64,000 nt of DNA from JAVBNT01 sp031551355 (GTDB taxonomy: Bacteria; Vulcanimicrobiota; CADAWZ01), in the NCBI GenBank assembly GCA_031551355.1, contig JAVBNT010000010.1:102417-166416 (forward strand). The letters are read 5' to 3'. Positions 7,677-16,855 of this stretch are shown here, one piece after another. How positions within the stretch are numbered: position 1 is the first letter of the stretch; the number at the start of each line of letters is the position of its first letter. A program made the translations under genes and the position numbers. The notes beneath the pieces were generated by a model. That model had not been told where the DNA came from, made no database searches, and saw only the letters and a list, made by a program, of their open reading frames with translations.

Positions 7677-10600
7677 CTACTCTATTTTCAGGGTAGTGCT
7701 GTTGGTACTGCCGAACACTTCGGGATGATACATCATAAAGGCCTTTGAAGGACTCAGATTATAATTACCAGGCGTTTCAGCCCGAAGCAGATATGTAAAG
7801 ACATGCTCGCCTTTTTTAAGTTCCGTAGCAAAAATCAATACTTTATCATGATAAAATTCTTCATGATCAAATGTTGAAAAAGAAGAAGAGGCCGTCTGGC
7901 GTTTTCTCAGAGTTTCAAGTAAACCGGCAAGCAACTTGCTTTCGGTAACAAAAGACGTGTTCACCGCTGTAAATCCAGCCGCAACAGGCTCGTGCAGCAC
8001 GACGTAACTCCTGTCGGCAGGAGTTACGACCGAAAGTGTCACCTTATATATATTACCGGATTTATAATTTTGCAAACCGTCCTTCTTTAAAGGTTCAATT
8101 TTCTTAAACACTGTAATACCGCGGCTTTTGGCGGAAATTTCTCCTTCGGGCATATATGTAAGGCGCGTATTGCAATACATTACCCCCAAACCCTTCTTCT
8201 CAAACCTTATCCCTGATTCCCTGTTTACAATCTCAGACAACGGGACTTGCGCCGAAATCTCCTGACGCTGTTTTATTCCGAGTTTTCCGGAAACAAGTTC
8301 TTTGCCGTCAAGTCTTATCGCTCCAAAATAATCGGAATTTCCACTTTTTTCCTGCAACACAAAGTATCTATTCAATGCCGGCAACGCAAACGCTGCGTCC
8401 TGTGTATTTTGGAAGCGGCCGTTCCTCATGGAATCAACAAGCCAGACCGCAACTCTGTCCATATTGGGAAACGCCCCTGAAGCATCAAGAAGCGACGACA
8501 TTACCAGAGATGTCGTTCTCACCGGAGAATTGTAGAGAGCAATATTACTAATAGAAGCGGAATCATCAAAAAAAGCAGTTGAAGCCTCTGTTTTCATATG
8601 TCCCAAAATGGATTTTGTTAAATCGGCTACGACCGGGGTATTCCGTTTGGACAAAAGCAGGGTATTCAACAAAAAGGCCCTGGCGGAACAATCCATACTA
8701 CCCGTGCGTTCACACATCAGGCTCAGTTCCGCTTCATGCTTTCTGCCGCCAAGATACAGGATGTAAAGCGCATAGGTTTTAATAAAAGTCTTTTCTTTCT
8801 CATTGTAAGCGCCGCTCCATTCATATTTAGCATTAGCATTTACGACACCGGCGAGATAATTCTGCCCTCTCTCGTATATATCCCGATCAACATTATAAGA
8901 GGCCTTCTTTGCCAAGGTAATCATATGCATTGCATAGCAGGATAAAAATTCAGAGGATTTCTCACCGTCTTTCCAGAGAGAGAAACCACCGTCATGACAG
9001 CGGTAAGAAGACAACGACGACAGCAATGAATTTATTGAATCTTTCCGGCTCTTTTCATCAACTCCGCAATAGTCAGACAGCTCCACGGCAGCCAGATAAG
9101 GCATAACTCTTGATATTCTCTGTTCAAGACACATATACGGATAATCTTGTAAATATTCAACAGTTCCTCTAAGCCTTTCCATAATCGAGGAACCGAGACT
9201 AAGAGACAACGTTCCCGTCTCTGCCGCCTGTGAAGCGGGAAGAGACAGTTGCTCATTGTAAACAGTATCTTTGGAACCGGCAAAAGACACTACCGTTTCC
9301 AGAGATGTATCGGAAATGCCAACCGGCAGCATGCAAACAAGCTCATCCGTATACCCCTCGGCAACCGCTTTAAAACTTACGGAAGCCGTTCCCTGTTTGT
9401 CGGCAATAAAATCAAAAGCAACAACCCTGTCACCGCCGGCAGGGATTGTAATATTTTTCTCCGTAACGCCGTCAACAGTAATTCCTGCGGCATTAACGGA
9501 AACAGCTACATTTCTTTCCTTACCCGTACCGTTAAAAACCATTACCCCCCCGAAAATGCGATCTTTTTTAGACGCAAATGACGGCAACGCAGATTTCAAA
9601 AGCAGAGGTTTGGATACGGTTATTTCCTTTTTCGTATTTTTCGAAAACTTATCCGCAGTACAACCGACAGCCATTATTGTAAAAGATGTGATATTATCCG
9701 GCAAAACAAATGAAACCTCGGCCTTGCCTGAAGAATCGGTAATAACGGAAGATTTCCAATACGCCGTATCTTTAAAAACCCTGCGGCCTTCAAGTCCGGC
9801 AAGACCGCCGCCACCGCCGTTTTTACCGCCCTTTTCACCATAATTTCTCTGACCGATTACATTGCGTCTGCTTTCGAAAGATTCAACATAAAGGGTGTTG
9901 GAATTATAAAAAACATTAAACAAATCCGGAAAATCATAATTAATCAATGAAAGAACGCCGGTATCCACCACGGCGAGTGTTACTTCACCTTTAACGCCTT
10001 TTCCTGAAGAGTCGGTCAATTTCAATTTCAGTGAAGCTTTTTCCCCCGGCTCATAATTAATCTTTCCAGGGGCTATCGACAAATCAAGTTTCCTCTTTTC
10101 CGAGAATACAGGCAATTCCACATAACCAACCTTAAAAGAAGGTTTACCGGTATCCCTGTCTGAAGACGGCTTCGTCATTCTCCCCTGTACAAGCACGACG
10201 GAAACAAACATGCCGGGAGCATCTTTCTCCGTGACCGGAAATTCCAACACGGAAGCACTGCCTTTTATATCGACAACACGCTTTTCCACCACATAGTCTT
10301 TTTCTACCGTGACCAGCGCCTTGGCAGATTCATAAGGTGATTTAACAATAATTCTCGCTTTATCACCGGAAGAATATGATTTCTTATCCCTGATGAGTTC
10401 AATCGTATCGTCATCATTGCGATCCCAGGCAACATAACCGTTTCCGTAGGCGTAAAATGAGGATTCGGAAACAATATCACTGCCGGAACTGTCTTTGGCA
10501 GAAGCACGTACGACATAGTAACCGGGCTTTTCAGGAGTATAGTTAATTTCCGCCTTGCCATCGGTAAGATTGTCCTCAAATGATTTTAAAACCTCGTCTT

Positions 10601-13409
10601 TCTTTTCACTTACCCAGGAAGTGCCTTCTCCGAGAGAGTCCTTCCTGACCGAATACCACTGCCGCTTTATAATCTCGGTTTTGAGAGCCGTATTAGCCAC
10701 TTTTTTCGCATCCGGAGTAAGGGCGACAATTAAAATTTTCTGCGCTGCTCCTGCCGGCAAAGCAAAAGCATCGGATTTTATACCGATATAAAACCGGCTC
10801 TTATGCAGAACGACGGAAAGTGAATCGGAAAGCGAGCTGTTGGATGAAGACCTGACAGTTGCCTCTACCGACATTTTCATCGACGACTGTATCAAAGCCG
10901 AAGACAATTTTGCTTTTATGTCCATAGTCCCGGAAGCGTCAAGACGCCCCTCTCCCGAAGCAATAGCGACGGAACCGTCCTCTTCGCCGTAAGTGTAAAA
11001 ATCTTCCGCAGCGAAACTAAAATCGTCATATCCTTTAGGCGCAAACCGATGAGGAGCAGCCCAAATACTCCAATTGACGGCAGCTTCCTTCATCGGTGCA
11101 TCAAAAAGCCATCTACCGGAACAACTCGCCGAAAAATCATCGCCTAAATAGTAAGTTTTGTTAGGAATCGTAACCTTAACCTTATAATCTGCCGGTTTAT
11201 AATCTTCAACCTGAAACTCCGAGTAATCCACAGAACGTGAATCATCTTTCGAAATACGGCGCGCAAGCCTGACAGTATAAGAACCGGTAGGAGAATCAGG
11301 CGATAACTCAAAAGAAGTTTCAGCCGTGCCAAATTCATTCAAGAATATATTTCCATTATAAACTTCACTGCCGCGCGAGTCATTAACAGCTATAAAAAAG
11401 CCCTTCTCCCGCGGAACAGACCATTGCCCGGATTTTTTCTCTCTTAGAAAAGTCTTCAAAATAACCTTATTTCCGGGGCTGTACAGTCCTTTTTCTGTAA
11501 AAACGGCAGCCTTATAGTCTTTCTCACCGCTATAATAAGCCGTGTTTATATCAAACCGCCAACTATTAACGGACCACTCCCATTCGGTATTTATAAAGGC
11601 GGTATCCCCACTTTTCTGAGCAAAAACCCAGAAAAGCGGCCGCGACCCATCCGCTCCGGATTTTGCAAGAGAGTCAAATCCTGACACCCCGGCCGTACCG
11701 TCGCTACCTGTCTTACCGCTCCATACAACCTTATTGGAGGCGTCCCGAATTTCTACGGCCGCATCCGCAACAGGCAATCCTTTGTCAAGGCTGGTAACCC
11801 ACACAAGACCGTTTTCCGGAGAAAGCTTTGCATGCAAAGCAAGGTTTGTGACCTGCACAACAGAAGAATAATAAACATATTTTTCCTTGCCGGCATATTC
11901 CTCATTGCCTGATACCGGCCTTCTTAAACCAACAAAAGCAAGGCCCTTGCCTGTTTTTAATACTTCATCCATTTTTAAACCGTAAACAGTCTCCCTGTTT
12001 TTCAAAGCATTCGTTTTAAACTGCCTGTCAACAGGCGGATTCTCTTTTTTAACACTTTCAAAAAAAGAGTCACGCTTTGATTCAGAGGAAGCAAAAGAAA
12101 TCAGACGCTCTTTAGACAGCGGCACCGACACCAGTTCAAGAGAATCAACATTCATTATTTTTACCGGGAAAACCCTTGAAGACTCAGACTCAACGACGCC
12201 GTTGCCTTCAGGCAGATCAAGTGAAGGATAGTAGTCACCGGTTTTGAAAGAAAATTCTGCCGTTTCGCCGAGCTCGTTGCCATAGATGTCCTTGAGTTTA
12301 GGATCAAGTAAAACGGTATACTTTGTATCAGATTTAAAGTCAGGATAAAGGCTGTGCGTATAGTTAACCGTCCGGCTCTCGGAATAATAAGCAGGCACCT
12401 CTGCCGCCGGTTTGAATTTCACATGCGCAGCGAGGTCTTTCATTCTCACGGGATTTGAAAATTTCAGGGAAATATCACCGCTGACAGATACGGTCTCCTT
12501 ATTAGCGGAAGTATCCAAAGCAAACTTTTTTTCGGTGCCAAAAATTTTATCTTTATTATATTTCATGCCAAGAGAGCCTGTTTTACCCTTGAGTCCCTGT
12601 TTGAGCAAAACCATGTAAAAAGAATTAACATCCAAATTTTCCGCAGGCTTTAACACTATAACATTTTCCTTTGTCCAGCCAAGCTCCTTAATTGTCGAGG
12701 CAGATAAATCTTTACCTGATGTGCTTAATTTTTTAAGAGTAAACTCAGGCGAAGACAACACATTATTCTTGGAATCCACTTTTTCAAATTCGATAAATTT
12801 TTTGACGGATACCGGATCCATAGGCTGATTGAAATACAGCCAGATTTCGCAGTCATGCTTAACCGATTCAGATAACTTTTCCGCAAATCCGCCCATTTCG
12901 GCAGGATGAACCGTTGCTTCACTCCAGGCATAAGTTCCCCGCAGTTCAGGTCGCAGAGCATCGAAACGCCAGCTAAAATCTTTATCCATAGATTTACCGT
13001 CAAGTGATTTGATACTTTTAGGAATCACCACCTTGTATGAAGTCCCGGGAGTAAAAGGTTTTGCCGGGATAAACATCAGCGAAGCCGTGCCGAGCCAACG
13101 GTATTCACCCGATACGGGAGGTTCAAAAACCAGTATATCACCGGCATATTCATTATCGATGGAAGTTATAGGAACCATAGGCCGGTTAAAGGTAACTGTG
13201 ACGGAGGACAAGTCTTCAATGGAACCGACATCGCCTGAAGGCTGCGCCATTACAACCTCAAGCGGTTCCTCCCCAAGTGATGATGGCAATGCACTCGACA
13301 TCAACGGCTGGCCGGAAAAAACAGTTCCTGTCTTACCGTCCTTTTTTGAGCACGAGCAAAGGAAAGGAATCAGCACAATAATGACGGCAACAAGAAAGCC
13401 CTTTTTCAT
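7677..13409 (-). CDS. yfhM: Bacterial alpha-2-macroglobulin lipoprotein
   Basis: Large periplasmic protease trap, thought to protect the cell when the envelope is breached and PBP1C repairs the wall. The signal peptide MKKGFLVAVIIVLIPFLCSC ends in a lipobox with acylated Cys20. The intact thioester motif CLEQ lies at 1427-1430 in YPYMCLEQRISRVMPYLA. Before it come repeated MG beta domains, a Gly-rich bait-like segment (GGKNGGGGGLAG), and YWKSSVITDSSGKAEVSF typical of the A2M domain. The alpha-alpha toroid with LSSYRCHDGGFSLW follows. The ATG at 13409 has GGAGG eight bases upstream; the length is 1910 residues, slightly above the usual 1500-1900. It is separated from pbpC by 150 bases, with only a small hairpin between. 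Confidence 0.92.
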   Translation of the reverse strand: MKKGFLVAVIIVLIPFLCSCSKKDGKTGTVFSGQPLMSSALPSSLGEEPLEVVMAQPSGDVGSIEDLSSVTVTFNRPMVPITSIDNEYAGDILVFEPPVSGEYRWLGTASLMFIPAKPFTPGTSYKVVIPKSIKSLDGKSMDKDFSWRFDALRPELRGTYAWSEATVHPAEMGGFAEKLSESVKHDCEIWLYFNQPMDPVSVKKFIEFEKVDSKNNVLSSPEFTLKKLSTSGKDLSASTIKELGWTKENVIVLKPAENLDVNSFYMVLLKQGLKGKTGSLGMKYNKDKIFGTEKKFALDTSANKETVSVSGDISLKFSNPVRMKDLAAHVKFKPAAEVPAYYSESRTVNYTHSLYPDFKSDTKYTVLLDPKLKDIYGNELGETAEFSFKTGDYYPSLDLPEGNGVVESESSRVFPVKIMNVDSLELVSVPLSKERLISFASSESKRDSFFESVKKENPPVDRQFKTNALKNRETVYGLKMDEVLKTGKGLAFVGLRRPVSGNEEYAGKEKYVYYSSVVQVTNLALHAKLSPENGLVWVTSLDKGLPVADAAVEIRDASNKVVWSGKTGSDGTAGVSGFDSLAKSGADGSRPLFWVFAQKSGDTAFINTEWEWSVNSWRFDINTAYYSGEKDYKAAVFTEKGLYSPGNKVILKTFLREKKSGQWSVPREKGFFIAVNDSRGSEVYNGNIFLNEFGTAETSFELSPDSPTGSYTVRLARRISKDDSRSVDYSEFQVEDYKPADYKVKVTIPNKTYYLGDDFSASCSGRWLFDAPMKEAAVNWSIWAAPHRFAPKGYDDFSFAAEDFYTYGEEDGSVAIASGEGRLDASGTMDIKAKLSSALIQSSMKMSVEATVRSSSNSSLSDSLSVVLHKSRFYIGIKSDAFALPAGAAQKILIVALTPDAKKVANTALKTEIIKRQWYSVRKDSLGEGTSWVSEKKDEVLKSFEDNLTDGKAEINYTPEKPGYYVVRASAKDSSGSDIVSESSFYAYGNGYVAWDRNDDDTIELIRDKKSYSSGDKARIIVKSPYESAKALVTVEKDYVVEKRVVDIKGSASVLEFPVTEKDAPGMFVSVVLVQGRMTKPSSDRDTGKPSFKVGYVELPVFSEKRKLDLSIAPGKINYEPGEKASLKLKLTDSSGKGVKGEVTLAVVDTGVLSLINYDFPDLFNVFYNSNTLYVESFESRRNVIGQRNYGEKGGKNGGGGGLAGLEGRRVFKDTAYWKSSVITDSSGKAEVSFVLPDNITSFTIMAVGCTADKFSKNTKKEITVSKPLLLKSALPSFASKKDRIFGGVMVFNGTGKERNVAVSVNAAGITVDGVTEKNITIPAGGDRVVAFDFIADKQGTASVSFKAVAEGYTDELVCMLPVGISDTSLETVVSFAGSKDTVYNEQLSLPASQAAETGTLSLSLGSSIMERLRGTVEYLQDYPYMCLEQRISRVMPYLAAVELSDYCGVDEKSRKDSINSLLSSLSSYRCHDGGFSLWKDGEKSSEFLSCYAMHMITLAKKASYNVDRDIYERGQNYLAGVVNANAKYEWSGAYNEKEKTFIKTYALYILYLGGRKHEAELSLMCERTGSMDCSARAFLLNTLLLSKRNTPVVADLTKSILGHMKTEASTAFFDDSASISNIALYNSPVRTTSLVMSSLLDASGAFPNMDRVAVWLVDSMRNGRFQNTQDAAFALPALNRYFVLQEKSGNSDYFGAIRLDGKELVSGKLGIKQRQEISAQVPLSEIVNRESGIRFEKKGLGVMYCNTRLTYMPEGEISAKSRGITVFKKIEPLKKDGLQNYKSGNIYKVTLSVVTPADRSYVVLHEPVAAGFTAVNTSFVTESKLLAGLLETLRKRQTASSSFSTFDHEEFYHDKVLIFATELKKGEHVFTYLLRAETPGNYNLSPSKAFMMYHPEVFGSTNSTTLKIE

Positions 13410-13505
13410 AGATTTATCCTCCGGACAAAAATAATTCATTTTGAGTTTATACATTATATCATAAATAACGAATAAGAAGAAGAAAAGCAAAAACATTCAA
13501 CAATA

Positions 13506-13553
13506 GAAAAACACCCTGCTAAACGGCTCCGAGAGCATTTTCAACAGGGTGTT
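13506..13553 (-). terminator. Terminator of the Tyr/Pro-rich secreted protein gene
   Basis: A perfect 9-bp stem, AACACCCTG with CAGGGTGTT, is followed on the minus strand by TTTTTCT. It lies 26 bases after the stop codon at 13580. Confidence 0.8.
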
Positions 13554-13579
13554 GCTGCGGTAAAGATAACAGGCCGCAG

Positions 13580-14185
13580 CTAATCATGATCGTGATCGTC
13601 ATTCTTCTTATGCCATTTATCATGTTTTTTATCATATTTCTTATAATTTTTATTTTTAGTACCGTATCTGTTATCATGTTTATAATTGGGATTTGGATGG
13701 CCGGCAGGCGGGTGATAGTATTGTGTTGGCTGCTGGTAGTAGTGGGTCGGCGGACGGTAAGGCTGTGGGCGATAGTTACCGGCACTCCAATAATCCGCAG
13801 CCGGATACCTGTATCCGTTAGAATACCTTGTGGCGTAACTATAATTAGCCGGACGGTAAGAAGCCTGAGGCAAATATTGATAATTCATATAACTTCCTCT
13901 TCGTCCCTGTCTGTAGTCAGGCCAGGTCTGAATCCGGTAATTTCCCGGCGGCAAACATAAGATCTGGCCGTTTACAGGAAGTCCGTCATACAAAACAACA
14001 TTATTATTTCCAAGTATTTTTATCCTCTGAATAAGATTGCTTATGTTGGAAAACTGGACATATCCATTCGCAGAATTGTTGAACAGCCGTGAGAAGCCGC
14101 CGGAATCCCAAAATAAGGACCCGTTGGCAGATGCTGCCGAGTTACAGGAAAGCACAATAATCAACAAAATCAAAAATTTTCTCAT
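13580..14185 (-). CDS. Secreted Tyr/Pro/His-rich protein of unknown function
   Basis: I do not recognise a family. The ATG at 14185 follows AAGGGGGG; the signal peptide MRKFLILLIIVLSCNSAASA directs export. Residues 20-90 form a small beta-like domain ending in CLPPGNYRIQTWPDYRQGRRG. This is followed by a low-complexity Tyr/Pro-rich tract (SYRPANYSYATRYSNGYRYP) and a Lys/His/Asp-rich tail ending DDHDHD that could bind metal ions. Composition suggests a surface or matrix-associated protein. A decayed tandem copy lies just upstream at 14463-14780, showing past duplication. It is flanked by its own terminator. Confidence 0.78.
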   Translation of the reverse strand: MRKFLILLIIVLSCNSAASANGSLFWDSGGFSRLFNNSANGYVQFSNISNLIQRIKILGNNNVVLYDGLPVNGQILCLPPGNYRIQTWPDYRQGRRGSYMNYQYLPQASYRPANYSYATRYSNGYRYPAADYWSAGNYRPQPYRPPTHYYQQPTQYYHPPAGHPNPNYKHDNRYGTKNKNYKKYDKKHDKWHKKNDDHDHD

Positions 14186-14390
14186 AGACCAACCCCCCTT
14201 AGCTATAAGATTAAAACTCCGCGGCCTCCTCAATCCTTTGGAGTCACATATATTATTATATACCATATTCGTCATTTGTGCAACTGCGCAAGAAACCTGC
14301 AAAAATGCGTATATAAGGGCAAAACAGCAAAAACAGTTGCTAAAACAATAATAGACAAAATCAATATAAAAAAGCATCATTTCAGGAAAA

Positions 14391-14433
14391 ACGCCCTAAA
14401 AAATGCAATGCAAAGCATTTTAAAGAGCGCTTA
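14391..14433 (-). terminator. Probable terminator of the decayed paralogue
   Basis: On the minus strand GCGCTCTTTAAAATGC pairs imperfectly with GCATTTTTTAGGGCGT, followed by TTTTCC. It lies just beyond the stop of the pseudogene, in the position of the terminator seen after the intact copy. Confidence 0.45.
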
Positions 14434-14462
14434 TATATAAATAAATTAGATAAAACTAAAAT

Positions 14463-14780
14463 TTATTTGTCCTGATTTTTATTCCTCTTATCCTGTTTTT
14501 TGACTTGCTTATTTTGTTTTTTGTCCTGTTTATTCACATGTTTCGTTCCATACCTGTTATCATGTGTGTATACTCCGTTTGACGTGGAATGCGGGGAACC
14601 GTTTCCCCTGTTTCAGTGATCATAAGCAGGATATTTATACTTGTTTGAATATTTCACGGCAGAGTTATAATTATCCGGACGGCAATCTGCCTGAGGCAGA
14701 TACGTATAAGTCATATAGCGTCCCCTTTTTCCCTGCTTATAATCAGGCCAGGTCTGAACTCTATAATTTCCGGGCGGCAA
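14463..14780 (-). pseudogene. Decayed paralogue of the Tyr/Pro-rich secreted protein
   Basis: The minus strand translates as LPPGNYRVQTWPDYKQGKRG, then YMTYTYLPQAD..RPDNYN and YSNKYKYPAYD. This closely follows the intact protein (LPPGNYRIQTWPDYRQGRRG...YSNGYRYPAADYW). A TGA stop then interrupts the frame. The frame continues with HDNRYGTKHVNKQDKKQNKQ, matching the intact HDNRYGTKNKNYKK tail, and ends at a natural TAA. The 5' part, including signal peptide and N-terminal domain, is missing; homology ends abruptly at 14780, shortly before the lipoprotein gene on the other strand. It is therefore truncated and interrupted. Confidence 0.8.
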
Positions 14781-14884
14781 AAGGGCTCATAATTTTGCAG
14801 GGTTCAGCAGCAAAAATGCAAAATAAACGTATTGTGTCTTTTTGTAAAAGCGCAAAAAATATTCTTCAAGAGGAGCCTTTGCAC

Positions 14885-16813
14885 GTGAATTTTAAAAAAG
14901 CTATTTTTATTGCATTTTTAACAATGATGACACCTTTTTTATCCAGCGGATGTTCAAGCGGAGGCGGAAGCGGAGCAGCCGTAAGTACAACTACAAAAAC
15001 AGAAACTCCAAGCGAACAGCCGGCATATGTGACGGTAAACTCACTTAGAGATACCAATACCCCGTATGAAGGAGAAATTACGCTGAGGAAAGCCCTCGAA
15101 AATCTTAACGATAATGGAGAAGTAAGATTTGCAGATGAGCTTAATGGAAAAACAATTGATCTGAGTATTATTGGCAACGAAAATTCGCTGCTGAAGGCGG
15201 AAGTCTTCACGATGAATCAGGGATGGCAATTTGACGGTTATCAGGAGAGAAACTACGGGGCCTCAGCAATTTATCTCAAAAAAAATGTTAAAATAAATGC
15301 GTCGGCTCTGCCTGACGGCATTACCATACGATGGGCCGGCAAAGAAAAAGCCCGTATAATCGCCTGCTACGGAAATATTGAACTGAATAATATAACGTTA
15401 ACAGGAGGAGTTTCAGAGACGGAAAAGCTTGAAGAAAACACACAGCCGTGGACGCTTGCCCGCGGAGGGGCAATTGCCGTCTGGGGCAAAGCAACCCTCC
15501 GTAATTGTAAACTCATAGCCAACAGAATAATCGGCGATATGGAAGCAAGCAGGGACCGCGGAGCCTTCGGAGGCGGCATTTACGCTAACATAGCAGATCT
15601 TGAAAACTGTATCATCGCCGGCAATACGGCAGAAGGATACGGAGTTTCCGGAGGAGGCGTATTCTCTGTCGGAGGAGCGGATTCAACGGCAGGAACCGTA
15701 TCTAAAATAAACAAATGCGCTGTAAATTCCAACATCATATCCGGGCTTCACTGCTACGGAGGAGGTATTTACAGCGACGGCGGCGGACAGGGAAATCTCT
15801 ACAGAATCTCAATAGAAAACACTTCAATAATCGACAATACAGTAACAAACCATCCGCAACTGCAGGGAAGTTCAACCGTTCAGTGCTACTACCGCGGCGG
15901 CGGCGTATATATGTCAAACGGCACAATGACGCTCAATCATGTAACGATAGCCGGAAACAGCGTTACCGGTCCGGAGTACTTTTATAAGGGGCTTTCAAAC
16001 ATCGGCGGCGGAGCCGTAATGGCGACAATCGGCAATGCACACAATGTTGAAAGCATGACCGTAGGCTCTTCGATAATAACCGGCAATCATGTAAATAACA
16101 CGGATGACGATCTCAACACCGGCTCACTTAATCACTTTTACAGCTGCGGTTATAACCTCATCGGGGTGATAAATTTCAAAATGATGCTCGCTCCAATTCC
16201 GGATACACTATCGATCAGCAGAAAACATTATCCTCTCGAAGGTGACTCCCATGAAATCACAGAAGCTGAAGTCATTGATGAAAGCAAAAAACTGACCTAC
16301 AAAAATGCGGAACTCCTGAAAACGCTCTCTACGGATGAAATTACTGTTGCATACAACCCGGCAGGGCAGGCCATGGACAGAGTTCCGCCTTCATACAGTG
16401 TAAAACACTTAATGTTACAGGCAAAAAACAAAAATCTTACGGCGGAAGAAACGTATTTTGTTCCCAAAGCCGCTGCAGACCAGCTCAAAACAATGGGTAA
16501 TATGGCCGAAATCGATTTTGATTCCATTGGCGATCCTTCATCCGTATTTTTTTACGGACCGCCGGTAATTTGGCCTTCAAACACACAAAATTCCGCCTGG
16601 ATAAAATATTGGCGAGACCTTGACCTGCTTGTAGAAAATAAAATGGGTCCGGCTACCCTGAACGACGACTTTTGGAGAAACGTCAGTAATAACGGTATGT
16701 TTCAGGCCAGAGAAAGCACAAAAAAAATCATCGGCCCGGAAGTTGATCAGCTAAACAATCAGCGGCCTTACGGAACAAAATCGGATATTGGCGCCGTAGA
16801 ATACAAACCATAA
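14885..16813 (+). CDS. Beta-helix lipoprotein with choice-of-anchor-type C terminus
   Basis: A predicted surface or periplasmic lipoprotein. The likely start is the GTG at 14885 (AAGAGGAG upstream), giving a signal peptide VNFKKAIFIAFLTMM...LSSGC with a lipobox Cys; the frame upstream of this overlaps the decayed neighbour and is not coding. Residues ~120-400 form repeated beta-helix turns with GGGIYA, GGGVFS, GGGIYS, GGGVYM and GGGAVM, and NTxI/NxV ladders, as in Pmp-like and right-handed beta-helix adhesins or polysaccharide lyases. It ends with RPYGTKSDIGAVEYKP, the usual DIGAxE ending of this class. No catalytic motif is visible, so an adhesin or structural role is as likely as an enzyme. 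Length is 642 residues. Confidence 0.85.
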   Translation: MNFKKAIFIAFLTMMTPFLSSGCSSGGGSGAAVSTTTKTETPSEQPAYVTVNSLRDTNTPYEGEITLRKALENLNDNGEVRFADELNGKTIDLSIIGNENSLLKAEVFTMNQGWQFDGYQERNYGASAIYLKKNVKINASALPDGITIRWAGKEKARIIACYGNIELNNITLTGGVSETEKLEENTQPWTLARGGAIAVWGKATLRNCKLIANRIIGDMEASRDRGAFGGGIYANIADLENCIIAGNTAEGYGVSGGGVFSVGGADSTAGTVSKINKCAVNSNIISGLHCYGGGIYSDGGGQGNLYRISIENTSIIDNTVTNHPQLQGSSTVQCYYRGGGVYMSNGTMTLNHVTIAGNSVTGPEYFYKGLSNIGGGAVMATIGNAHNVESMTVGSSIITGNHVNNTDDDLNTGSLNHFYSCGYNLIGVINFKMMLAPIPDTLSISRKHYPLEGDSHEITEAEVIDESKKLTYKNAELLKTLSTDEITVAYNPAGQAMDRVPPSYSVKHLMLQAKNKNLTAEETYFVPKAAADQLKTMGNMAEIDFDSIGDPSSVFFYGPPVIWPSNTQNSAWIKYWRDLDLLVENKMGPATLNDDFWRNVSNNGMFQARESTKKIIGPEVDQLNNQRPYGTKSDIGAVEYKP

Positions 16814-16855
16814 CAGCTAAAAATAAAAAATAATAAAGAAACAAGGTAAAAATCA

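Noticed and set aside
14564..14884. A long upstream extension of the beta-helix lipoprotein frame
   Set aside because: The extension reads through the antisense of the decayed Tyr/Pro-rich gene. The lipoprotein signal peptide begins at the GTG at 14885 with a good ribosome-binding site.
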